Source: Mediterranea massiliensis
GTDB lineage: Bacteria; Bacteroidota; Bacteroidia; Bacteroidales; Bacteroidaceae
DNA: 54,833 nucleotides
NCBI RefSeq assembly: GCF_900128475.1
Contig: NZ_LT635839.1
Location: forward strand, 1 to 54,833
Direction: 5' to 3'
Shown here: positions 7,468-15,406 of the stretch, piece after piece
Layout of the letters: the number at the start of each line of letters is the position of its first letter
How positions within the stretch are numbered: the first letter of the stretch is position 1
The notes under the pieces: model-generated
What the model saw: only the letters and a program-made list of their open reading frames with translations
What the model was told of the DNA's origin: nothing
Databases searched by the model: none
Made by a program: the position numbers and the translations under genes

Positions 7468-9609
7468 ATGAATTGCTCTAAATGCGGTGCCCCGCTAAAA
7501 CCAAATGCCAAGTTCTGCGTAAAGTGCGGAACTAAAGTTTCCGGGAATGTACCTGAAACAGCGCAGCCTCAGAATCAGCCGAATGAAAGCCAACAAATTG
7601 GCAAAGATAACCAAGGAGACTTGATTGTGACGAACCAGCGCATCCACTGGAATATCACGCCCGGCCAGATTGCACGTATCATCACTGAACAGGAGATGGC
7701 AACCTACAAGGATGCCGAAGGCATTATTATAGCCGAGGGAACAACCGCCTTTATCCGCGCCAATGGCACAACAATAGCAACCATCAGTGGAGGCTCCTAT
7801 GACTTCCAACCCAGAAGGGGTACAGTCGGTGAGGTCGTTTCGACATCCATCAACAATGCATGGCAAATCATTATCAATCTGTTCAAAAGCCGACGGAAGT
7901 TACTGGAAGGCCAATCCGAACAAGAAGCAAAGATTGAAATGCACGCCAAGCAGCAGAGAGAAATCTTTGCACAAGCCAAAGCAGGAGCTTCTTTCTCAAT
8001 AGTTATCCTGTTGGACAGAGCCTTCCCTATGCTCGTTGGAGCCAAGCAGGAACATCCGGATGATTACAAGAACTTCAAGCCGATGCTCATCCATACCCGC
8101 CACCATGACATGAATGTGGGCCTGAACGCTTATTTCCGGATAAAGAAGCAGGAAGAGTTTATCTTACATTATCTCGTAGACAAGCAATATCTGAACACAG
8201 CAATACTGATTGATGAAATTGCCGAAACAGTAAGAACCACCATTCAGGAAGTTCTGTACGACCAACCCGTCATCTCCAATCGGATACCGGGTGAATTATT
8301 CCCCATCATCAAAGAGAATTTGAACAAGGTGGCCGAAGAAGCCTTTTGGGGATTGGAGATTGTGCGCATTGTTGAAATCTCAGCAGATAATGAGGACATA
8401 CAGAGGTTCAATACCTTAAGCCATGAAATGTATCTTTCGGAACAGGAACTGGACTACCTCCGCCGCACGAATGACTTTAAGAATCGCCTTACCGACGTAA
8501 ACAACAGCCAACAAATCCACACGGCACGTACGGCTGTAGAATTGCAGCAAAGGCTTAATGAAATCAACAGAGACCAGCTACTGTCAGAAGACGAAATGAA
8601 CAAATTCGTCCTACTACTCGAGAACGAACGTTTGCTCCGCGAAGCACGTACCACCGAAGAGCGGGAAGCAGCCCTGGCTGAAATCGAAAGGACCAGACTC
8701 ATACGTGAGGACGATCTGGCAGAAATCAGAGCACTAAGCGAACAGCATGCCTATCAACGGGGCATGGCTCTGAGATTGTCACAACTTAAAGACAGTATTG
8801 AGTTTGAGCGGATACGCATGGAGGGCGCCAATGAACTGATGGTGGAAAAAGCCAAAACTGAACTCCATATCCAGCAGATGATTGAAGATCAGAACGCTGC
8901 AAACAAGCAACGGAATGCTGATTTTGATTATCAGCAACGTAAACGGGATGCAGACCTGCAGTTCGAGCAACGTAAGCGAGAACACGATCTGGAGATGGAA
9001 GAAGACAAGCAGCAGCAGGAAAGACTCATGCAAATTCTTCAAGCACAAGAAGCAAGCAAAGAAAACGAGCGGAAACACCAAGCCGACATGCAGGCGCAAC
9101 AATTTGCCCATAATGAAAATATGGCCAACATCCAAAGCAATCTGACTCCCGAACAAATATTAGCCATGAGCGGTGGAGATGTCGCTTTGGAATTTGCCCG
9201 ATCCTATACAGCCCGCAGCAATGCCGACGTGGAACGAGCCGCCAGCGAACGCCTAAATGAAGAGCAGCGCAGAAATCAAGAGATGATGTATCAGTTGATG
9301 AACCGCATGCTGGACAATCAAGCAAACCAAGCCAATCTCCAGACACAACAGACATTTTATCAGCAACAAAGGGCCGACAATGCCTACAACCAATCTCTAA
9401 GCTACACGACAAGGCAAGGATACGCACCTAATGAACCTGTAAACAGACCTGCACAACAGGAACAGGCTCCATCTGCAACGCATGGCAACATCCCCGACCA
9501 AAGAAGCATACAGAAAACCACAGCAGACGAAAAGATTTATTGTCCGGAATGTGGTGCTTCCATCAGTAAAGATGCCAAAACCTGCCCCGAATGCGGTCAA
9601 CCAATTTAA
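7468..9609 (+). CDS. SPFH/band-7 coiled-coil protein with two zinc ribbons
   Basis: A 713-residue protein with zinc ribbons at both ends: Cys3/6/17/20 and Cys692/695/706/709. Residues about 50-310 look like an SPFH (stomatin/flotillin-type) domain of the YdjL/virion-core-like group, beginning with IHWNITPGQIARIITEQ. Residues about 320-570 are a long charged coiled coil rich in Glu, Arg and Gln (ERLLREARTTEEREAALAEI), followed by a Gln/Asn-rich tail of about 110 residues. No transmembrane helix or signal peptide is evident; SPFH proteins usually assemble as large rings or patches on the inner membrane. It lies 25 bases after the peptidase gene, so the two are likely made together, and a scaffold or activator for that peptidase is an attractive inference. 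The double zinc ribbon is seen directly; its binding partner is unknown. Confidence 0.8.
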   Translation: MNCSKCGAPLKPNAKFCVKCGTKVSGNVPETAQPQNQPNESQQIGKDNQGDLIVTNQRIHWNITPGQIARIITEQEMATYKDAEGIIIAEGTTAFIRANGTTIATISGGSYDFQPRRGTVGEVVSTSINNAWQIIINLFKSRRKLLEGQSEQEAKIEMHAKQQREIFAQAKAGASFSIVILLDRAFPMLVGAKQEHPDDYKNFKPMLIHTRHHDMNVGLNAYFRIKKQEEFILHYLVDKQYLNTAILIDEIAETVRTTIQEVLYDQPVISNRIPGELFPIIKENLNKVAEEAFWGLEIVRIVEISADNEDIQRFNTLSHEMYLSEQELDYLRRTNDFKNRLTDVNNSQQIHTARTAVELQQRLNEINRDQLLSEDEMNKFVLLLENERLLREARTTEEREAALAEIERTRLIREDDLAEIRALSEQHAYQRGMALRLSQLKDSIEFERIRMEGANELMVEKAKTELHIQQMIEDQNAANKQRNADFDYQQRKRDADLQFEQRKREHDLEMEEDKQQQERLMQILQAQEASKENERKHQADMQAQQFAHNENMANIQSNLTPEQILAMSGGDVALEFARSYTARSNADVERAASERLNEEQRRNQEMMYQLMNRMLDNQANQANLQTQQTFYQQQRADNAYNQSLSYTTRQGYAPNEPVNRPAQQEQAPSATHGNIPDQRSIQKTTADEKIYCPECGASISKDAKTCPECGQPI

Positions 9610-9636
9610 ATAACTCGTTCACTAAATAAAAAATAA

Positions 9637-10056
9637 ATGGATACCTATACAGGTCATATTGAATATAAGCTGGCTGGTCAAAAATCAAAATCAGAAGGTT
9701 TTATGGCCTGTCTGATTACTCCGGCCGGAGAATCATACAGATTATATCGGAAAGGAGCCTTTGACATCAATGACAGTTTCTTTAAACAGTTCGACCAACA
9801 GGAAGTTGAAGTCAAAGGTGAATTGGAGAATACGGGATTTATATGCGTCACTTCCGTCAGGACTTCCGAAGGGAAGCTTGTTCAAGTACCGGATCAACCT
9901 TTGCTCCCAACGGATTTGGTTTTCCAACCGGCAGAAAAATCAGAAGGGAAGACCTGCTGCATAAACGAAAAGAAAGTGCCGACAAAAAACAAGCCGACAC
10001 TCCTATTGAAAAAAAAGAAGAAAAGCAACAATAACTTAAAAAGGAGAAAAAGATGA
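9637..10056 (+). CDS. Small protein with basic tail, unknown function
   Basis: A 139-residue protein I do not recognise. The first ~90 residues look like a compact beta-rich domain (YKLAGQKSKSEGFMACLI, then QEVEVKGELENTGFICVTSV), possibly OB- or SH3-like. The last ~30 residues are very rich in lysine and arginine (TLLLKKKKKSNNN), which could bind nucleic acid, acidic membrane lipid or a partner protein. No signal peptide is present, so it should be cytoplasmic. Its stop overlaps the start of the next gene by four bases (ATGA), implying translational coupling and a fixed ratio with the zinc-ribbon/Sel1 protein. It is the only one of the five first-half genes with neither a signal peptide nor a zinc ribbon. 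Confidence 0.75.
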   Translation: MDTYTGHIEYKLAGQKSKSEGFMACLITPAGESYRLYRKGAFDINDSFFKQFDQQEVEVKGELENTGFICVTSVRTSEGKLVQVPDQPLLPTDLVFQPAEKSEGKTCCINEKKVPTKNKPTLLLKKKKKSNNNLKRRKR

Positions 10057-11084
10057 ATACGAATAAATTTTGTCCGTCGTGTGGAGAACCTGTTACCCCC
10101 GACATGAAATCTTGCCCCAATTGCGGTGAAAATCTTGTGGACGACACCCTTCCTCAAACAAATGGGAACGACGGCCTGAAAAAGGCCCAGACCCTATCGG
10201 AAGAAACAGAAGCGGACAAGGACGGCATTCAGTTGGGAAGCAGAAACAATATTGTAGGTGATGTCACAGGGCGTAAGATTGAAACACAATCGATGATTGA
10301 GAATACGAATACGCACGTGGAAGCTAACACTACAAACAGTGTCAGTACATCACATGTGGACAATTCACAGAAAGTGGTCAACTCTAACACCAACAATGTC
10401 ACCTATAACATTATCTATCAGAATACCGGACAAGGAGCTGCCCAACAGCCGAATCAGGGTCCAGGCATACCCGACTTTAACCCCGGCCAACCCTTCCAAC
10501 CCAATCCCACCCCGCAAGCAGTTTCCGACTCAAATGCTTCGAAAGGAATCGGCGCAATAGCAGGCGGCCAGGGGAATAAGCCTAAAACCGGAAACAATAC
10601 AAACGGCAATATGAAGACAATCATTGCTGCCTGTATCGGACTGGTTGTTGTCATCGGCTTGTTCTTCATTATAAAGACTCCGGAAGATAACAGTATCCCC
10701 CAAGATGAAAATGCGATTCCGGAATCTGTCGAGAAAGCCACAGGAAGCAGTGATACAGAGAGTTCTGCAGCCGAGCAACCGTCGATTTCCACCGAGGCTT
10801 CCCCTGAAGTAAACGAACCGGCTGCAACCAAGAAGCAGACAAAGGCCTCTGTAGAAAAAGCCACCGATTCCAACTACGAAAAAGGAATGGAAGCATACAA
10901 ATCCGGTGATGCTTTGGAGGCTATCAAATGTTTCAAATCCTCAGGTAGCGCCGAATCGAACTACATGCTAGGCGTCATTTATGAGCAAGGATGTGGGAAT
11001 GTAGCAGCCAACGCCATGATGGCCCGGAAATACTTCAAGACAGCAGCCAAAATGGGCAGCGAAGCTGCCAAAGCCAAGCTATAA
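10053..11084 (+). CDS. Zinc-ribbon, single-TM, Sel1-repeat protein
   Basis: A 343-residue protein. Residues 7-24 form a zinc ribbon (CPSC, 10 residues, CPNC). Residues 60-125 are Asn/Thr/Ser-rich with SRNNIVGDVTGRK and a run of NTN motifs, possibly a beta-helical or adhesive stretch. A Pro/Gln-rich linker precedes one transmembrane helix (about 189-208, IIAACIGLVVVIGLFFII). After an acidic Ser/Glu linker, residues about 274-343 carry Sel1/TPR-like helices (YMLGVIYEQGCGNVAANAMM, YFKTAAKMGSEAAKAKL). With the zinc ribbon N-terminal and the Sel1 part C-terminal, the helix would place them on opposite faces of the inner membrane, a good shape for linking cytoplasmic and periplasmic partners. That topology is inferred. 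Four-base overlap with the previous gene; 41 bases to the next. Confidence 0.8.
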   Translation: MNTNKFCPSCGEPVTPDMKSCPNCGENLVDDTLPQTNGNDGLKKAQTLSEETEADKDGIQLGSRNNIVGDVTGRKIETQSMIENTNTHVEANTTNSVSTSHVDNSQKVVNSNTNNVTYNIIYQNTGQGAAQQPNQGPGIPDFNPGQPFQPNPTPQAVSDSNASKGIGAIAGGQGNKPKTGNNTNGNMKTIIAACIGLVVVIGLFFIIKTPEDNSIPQDENAIPESVEKATGSSDTESSAAEQPSISTEASPEVNEPAATKKQTKASVEKATDSNYEKGMEAYKSGDALEAIKCFKSSGSAESNYMLGVIYEQGCGNVAANAMMARKYFKTAAKMGSEAAKAKL

Positions 11085-11131
11085 TTCCACCCAGTTGCAA
11101 GAATTATTAATCAATTAAATACCTTATGAAT

Positions 11132-11161
11132 ATGAAACGAATTGGAATGAAACGAATTGGA
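11132..11161 (+). repeat. 15-base tandem duplication at a start codon
   Basis: ATGAAACGAATTGGA occurs twice head to tail (11132-11146 and 11147-11161), each copy carrying an in-frame ATG and encoding MKRIG. Loss or gain of one copy keeps the frame and only changes the length of the signal peptide n-region or the usable start. Confidence 0.9.
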
Positions 11162-12058
11162 GTGAATGTCCTTTTCTTATTGTTTTTCGCATTATTTGTC
11201 AATGCACAAGATAGCAAATACAGAAAACCTGTTGTGGTTGTCAATTATTTCAATAAATCCTCAGAAATCAGCAGCGGCGACTGTGAGCTGGCCAGAAACG
11301 CCGTTTTGGCATCCTTGTCAAAATACCCAAGATTAAGGGTAGTCGACGTGGAAACAGAATCATCCATCGATGAAGAGACCAAACGCAGACTGAAAGAAGC
11401 CGCATTGGCCGATGAACTTGCCCGTAGCGGACAGATGAAACAACTGGGAGCTGATTATATCTTGGAAGGCCACATTTCCAAACTGGGAACACAACGTGAA
11501 AAAGATTCCAAAGGGAATATTACGTATGACGGCTCCATGGCTTACACAATTAAGATAGTTTCTACCGAAGACGGAACCGTAGCATTCTCCAACAATTATA
11601 CGGCCTCAGTCGGCTCACGCAAGACAGAAGCGGAAGCAAAAACAGAGGCCTTGAAAAAAGCCGGCGTTAATTGCGACCTGATTGAGAGTGTGTTCCCCTT
11701 GAACGGTACTTTGATTGAAGTGGACTATACGGAAAAAAAGGGCAAAATGAAGACCTGCTATGTCAGCCTGGGCAGCCTGCACGGAGTGGAAGAAGGAATG
11801 TTTCTGGATGCAAAAAGCGTTACAAACATTGCAGGCCGAACGGTGTATGAAGAAGTTGGAGTGCTCAAAATTGAAAAAGTATTGGCCGAAGACTTGTCCG
11901 AATGCTCTGTTGTCAGCAAGGGAAAAGAATTATTGGAAGCTGTCAAAGAATATCTGAAACAGAAAACAATCAATGAGGCAGATGCCAAGCCTCTGCTGGT
12001 AAGTTCACGATGTGACACAGGAAACCTCTTCAAAGACATAATCCACATATTCAAATGA
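11132..12058 (+). CDS. CsgG-like exported protein
   Basis: A secreted protein of about 308 residues with a signal peptide ending in LFVNAQ. The mature N-terminus has the pattern of the CsgG/FlgO/LpoB-type fold: KPVVVVNYFNKSSEISSGD, LSKYPRLRVVDVE, then LGADYILEGHISKLG, and YTIKIVSTEDGTVAFSNNYT. CsgG proteins form outer-membrane pores or bind periplasmic partners; no lipobox Cys is present here, so a lipid anchor as in CsgG is lacking. A C-terminal region of about 100 residues (YVSLGSLHGVEEGMFLDAKS) may be an SH3-like extension. Three in-frame ATGs are possible (11126, 11132, 11147) because a 15-base unit that includes the start codon is duplicated. The stop overlaps the next start (ATGATG). 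Confidence 0.72.
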   Translation: MKRIGMKRIGVNVLFLLFFALFVNAQDSKYRKPVVVVNYFNKSSEISSGDCELARNAVLASLSKYPRLRVVDVETESSIDEETKRRLKEAALADELARSGQMKQLGADYILEGHISKLGTQREKDSKGNITYDGSMAYTIKIVSTEDGTVAFSNNYTASVGSRKTEAEAKTEALKKAGVNCDLIESVFPLNGTLIEVDYTEKKGKMKTCYVSLGSLHGVEEGMFLDAKSVTNIAGRTVYEEVGVLKIEKVLAEDLSECSVVSKGKELLEAVKEYLKQKTINEADAKPLLVSSRCDTGNLFKDIIHIFK

Positions 12059-13338
12059 TGAAACGAATAAGCATTCTTTTAAGTATTCTGTCTCTCTGCC
12101 ATATTTTGATATATGCACAACTTGGAAGCGACTGGCAGAAAGTCAGATGTATATCCAGTGATGAGAACATTGCTGTGTTCACATCCGAGGGAGAAGCGTC
12201 TAAAAAAGATGAAGTTGGCAAAGACGCAAAACGCCGTCTGTTCTATGCCTTGTTCTATAAAGGGGTCATCGGATTCAACGATACCCAACCTTTGATTACA
12301 AAGGACAATGCAAGCTATACAGATCCTTTCTTCAACGACGCACAAAGATATGAATCGTATATCCTAGACACGGAAGGAGCCGATGAGACCCAAAAGGTAA
12401 ACAAAAAGCATCGGGCCACTTGCACCATAACCGTAAGCATCAAGCTTCTAAAGAAGTTCTTGGCTGACGCAGGTTTGATGGAAAGCACTACACCGGTCTT
12501 TGGTGAAGAAGGAGGTCCCGTCATGCCTACAATCATAGTGGTACCTTATAAGAAAACCGGCGAAACTTATCAGTCCATTCTGGAAAATGATTTCGACCGG
12601 CGCGTAGCTGTCGCCAATGTACAGGACGGATTCCGTTCACGAAAGGTTACTACCTATGACCTGGCTGCAGTAATCCGCTCGACACAGAGACGTTCCGAAT
12701 ACGAGAACAACAGCAATGCCGCCGACTCCAATGACAAGCAGTTACTCCTGTCGTCGGGTGCGGATGTTTATGTGGAAGTGGATATGATTAAAGACAAAAA
12801 CAACCAAGGAACACGCGTATCCTTGGTAATGAGAGCCTATGAAACAGCGACAGGCGCCCTGCTTGCCAGCAAGGATGGCTTTACCAAAAGATACCCCAAC
12901 GCCGGCAGTGACTTGTTGGCCAAGTATGCTGTTCAGGATCATCTGCAACCTTTTCTTGACGACATCTGCTCCCATTGGGACGGCTCCGGCAAGGGGACAA
13001 AAGGTTCGAACGGCACCAGAGTTGTCCTGCAGTTTGCTATCGACGGCAGTTCTGCAACGACTTTCAACGATCCCGCTGGTCCAAACAACTATTCTCTATC
13101 CAACATCATCAGGCAATGGGTAAGAAAGAACTGCTACAAGGGACAATACCATCTGAAAGGCATCATGGCTGAAAGTATCATCTTCGATTCCGTGACCATG
13201 CCTCCTACCGATGCGGATGGTTTGTCGATGGATGCCGCCCAGTTCGCATTCCTGATAGAATCCTATCTCAAGGAAGAAATCGGAATTGATTGTTCCAGCC
13301 GGATTGATGGAAACATTATCTTGTTTACAATCTACTAA
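12055..13338 (+). CDS. Exported protein, resembles DUF6175
   Basis: A 427-residue protein with a signal peptide (MMKRISILLSILSLC, cleavage near IYAQ). Two recognisable parts: residues about 20-150 begin with WQKVRCISSDENIAVFTSEG; residues about 160-420 include PTIIVVPYKKTGE, an AAVIRSTQRRSEY helix, and LLLSSGADVYVEVDM followed by alternating strands. This layout, with PTI(I/M)VVP and GAD-x-Y-x-EVD, is what I associate with the Bacteroidetes family DUF6175, whose function is unknown; the second half also echoes the CsgG-type fold of the preceding protein. The gene starts inside the stop of the CsgG-like gene (overlap of four bases), so the two are probably translated together and may form a complex. 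It is periplasmic or outer-membrane facing. Confidence 0.65.
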   Translation: MMKRISILLSILSLCHILIYAQLGSDWQKVRCISSDENIAVFTSEGEASKKDEVGKDAKRRLFYALFYKGVIGFNDTQPLITKDNASYTDPFFNDAQRYESYILDTEGADETQKVNKKHRATCTITVSIKLLKKFLADAGLMESTTPVFGEEGGPVMPTIIVVPYKKTGETYQSILENDFDRRVAVANVQDGFRSRKVTTYDLAAVIRSTQRRSEYENNSNAADSNDKQLLLSSGADVYVEVDMIKDKNNQGTRVSLVMRAYETATGALLASKDGFTKRYPNAGSDLLAKYAVQDHLQPFLDDICSHWDGSGKGTKGSNGTRVVLQFAIDGSSATTFNDPAGPNNYSLSNIIRQWVRKNCYKGQYHLKGIMAESIIFDSVTMPPTDADGLSMDAAQFAFLIESYLKEEIGIDCSSRIDGNIILFTIY

Positions 13339-13351
13339 TGATTTCAACCGT

Positions 13352-14692
13352 ATGAGAAAATTGATTATAGCCCTTAATTTATGGTTGTTGGGAAGCCTCG
13401 CTCTGCTCGCCCAGCAACCGGCATGGGTTGCTGCACATCCGACAGACGACAATGCCTATATCGGTATAGGCTTCGCCGCACTGAAGGAACCGGACTATAT
13501 CCAGAAAGCAACCCAAAATGCACTGAATGACATTGCACTGCAAATTGCCACGAGAATAGAGTCAAACTCCTTCATGCATACGGTGGACATAGACGGAAAA
13601 TCCAGGGAATTGTTCGAAGACAAAATAAAGAGTTCCGTCGTGTCGTACCTGGAAGGACAAAAACTGATGGACAGCTACCAGGATGACCGTAACTACTACG
13701 TCTACTATTCATTGGACAAAGCCGCTTATGAACAATGCATACAGAAGCACAAGCGTACAGCTATCAACACAGGGTTGGACTACTACAACAAAGCCCAACA
13801 AGCGCTGGATGCCAACAGTCTGGTTACGGCAGTCCAATTGCTTGGGAAAGGCCTTGATGCAGTTTCTCCGTGGCTGTTCATGGACCTCTCCACGACGGTC
13901 GATGGAAATCGTTTTGACGTCCCTGCCGAATTGTACAATGCCTATATACAGGTATTCGACGGACTGACGATAACCACCAATCAGCTGAACATTGAGGGAG
14001 AGGCCTTCAAGCCGATAAAGACACCGATTGCCGGCTGCCTTTCAAAGAACGGGGCTGTCGTACAGAATGTTAAGTTAAAGGCGGAATTTGTTGTCGGTTC
14101 AGGCCAAATTACTCCACCCGTAGCAACAGACTATAACGGGACCTCCGAGTTTTATGTTACCAACATTACATCAAAAGCATCGGTACAAGAAATACATATT
14201 TCCATCGATGATTCCTTCATCGCAGATTTACCTGTATCCTACCGGCAATTGATAAAGAACCAGTCGTGGCCATCCGCCAAAATAACCATTACGTTGGCTC
14301 CACAGCAAGTGACGGCCTATCTGAACGTAAGCAACAGTGATCTGTCATCCTGTGAAAAGCAGATAACAGCCATACTGGCCAACCAACACTTCACCATGAC
14401 TGAAGATCCGGACAATGCCACCCTCTTCATCGACTTGTCTACATCGCTGGAATTAGGAGGAGTCGTTGCCGGAGATCTGTATGACCTCAACGAATGTTTG
14501 TGCGGACTTGTACTGAAGATCTATGACAACCAAAGCACAACGCTCCTGCTCAACTATGTGGTAGACCGTCTTCGTGTACTTGCGCCTGTCAACAAAAGTC
14601 CTGAACAAACAGAAATGATGTGTGTCCGGGAATTAATGAAAAGGGTTAAACGTGAATTGCCCAAACAGATCAAAAATCTGGTGTTAAATTAA
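13352..14692 (+). CDS. LPP20-like exported protein
   Basis: A 446-residue protein starting at ATG 13352, 13 bases after the previous stop; an earlier in-frame start inside that gene is not needed. The signal peptide ends near ALLAQQ. Residues about 25-130 have the LPP20 pattern: PAWVAAHPTDDNAYIGIGFA, a helix AALKEPDYIQKATQNALN, DIALQIATRI, and the strand YYVYYSLDK. LPP20 domains occur in FlgP-type rings and other outer-membrane lipoproteins. The middle (about 220-330) looks like one or two Ig-like domains (ITTNQLNIEGEAFKPIKTPI), and the last ~110 residues repeat a CsgG-like strand-helix pattern (VTAYLNVSNSDLSSCEKQIT). There is no lipobox. Its place between the DUF6175-like gene and an LPP20 lipoprotein gene suggests a multi-subunit envelope ring, which is inference. 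Confidence 0.7.
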   Translation: MRKLIIALNLWLLGSLALLAQQPAWVAAHPTDDNAYIGIGFAALKEPDYIQKATQNALNDIALQIATRIESNSFMHTVDIDGKSRELFEDKIKSSVVSYLEGQKLMDSYQDDRNYYVYYSLDKAAYEQCIQKHKRTAINTGLDYYNKAQQALDANSLVTAVQLLGKGLDAVSPWLFMDLSTTVDGNRFDVPAELYNAYIQVFDGLTITTNQLNIEGEAFKPIKTPIAGCLSKNGAVVQNVKLKAEFVVGSGQITPPVATDYNGTSEFYVTNITSKASVQEIHISIDDSFIADLPVSYRQLIKNQSWPSAKITITLAPQQVTAYLNVSNSDLSSCEKQITAILANQHFTMTEDPDNATLFIDLSTSLELGGVVAGDLYDLNECLCGLVLKIYDNQSTTLLLNYVVDRLRVLAPVNKSPEQTEMMCVRELMKRVKRELPKQIKNLVLN

Positions 14693-14733
14693 CCAAGAAA
14701 AAGAATCTCCAATAACTGATTATAGTGAACGTC

Positions 14734-15279
14734 ATGAAACAATGTATTTATTACCTGATAACAGCTTTGTCTGTACTATTATTGGCTGCATCATGTAAAT
14801 CTTCAAAAAATACAGCCAAAAAATCACCCATAAAGACTTTTGTCCAGCCCTGCTCCGATCTGGTCCAGTCGGATACAAATCTGAGAGCTTGGGCCATGGG
14901 CCGATCGGACTCCGAAACGACCGCAAGAAAGAAAGCCACGACTATGGCATATTCGGAGTTGGCCGGTATGCTGGAAAAGACTGTAGGCGAAATGATCGAG
15001 GAGTATGCCACCACATTGTCCGAAGGCAAACAAGCTGCCTCCAAAGAGCTCTTGCAGCAGAAGACAATCACCACAAGCAACAGAGTGGTCAAAGGTGCCA
15101 AAATTGTTTGCGACCAATGGACCAAGGATGAAGAAACCGGACAATATGCGAACTATATCGTTATGGAAATCAATATAGATACTTATATCCGCATATTAAG
15201 TGATGAATTAAAGAAAGCTGGAAATACGGTAGACAGCGACCTGCTCAAAGAATTATTCATCAAGCACATAAGCAAATAA
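14734..15279 (+). CDS. LPP20-like lipoprotein
   Basis: A small lipoprotein of about 181 residues. Signal peptide with lipobox LAASC, so probably attached to the inner leaflet of the outer membrane or surface exposed. The body (about 45-170) has the LPP20 pattern: LRAWAMGRSDSETTARKKAT, then AYSELAGMLEKTVGEMIEEY and a final strand YIVMEINIDTYIRI. The start is ATG 14734; a GTG at 14725 is in frame and would add three residues. It is the last gene of the operon, 41 bases after the larger LPP20-like gene, and is followed by a terminator hairpin at 15301. Related Vibrio FlgP lipoproteins form a basal-body ring; this organism shows no flagellar genes here. Confidence 0.78.
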   Translation: MKQCIYYLITALSVLLLAASCKSSKNTAKKSPIKTFVQPCSDLVQSDTNLRAWAMGRSDSETTARKKATTMAYSELAGMLEKTVGEMIEEYATTLSEGKQAASKELLQQKTITTSNRVVKGAKIVCDQWTKDEETGQYANYIVMEINIDTYIRILSDELKKAGNTVDSDLLKELFIKHISK

Positions 15280-15300
15280 CGCTCTGCACGAGAATTATCT

Positions 15301-15335
15301 GAAGGCCGTCACAAAATGCAATTGGGACGGCCTTC
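15301..15335 (+). terminator. Terminator of the nine-gene operon
   Basis: GAAGGCCGTC and GACGGCCTTC form a perfect 10-base stem with a 15-base loop, 21 bases after the LPP20 stop and followed by CCTGTTTCTT. The U tract is modest. Confidence 0.75.
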
Positions 15336-15406
15336 CCTGTTTCTTCCGGCTGACAGAACATTGTGCCAGCCCACCCTCTTCAATGCATTTTTCTCCATAT
15401 CGCAGC

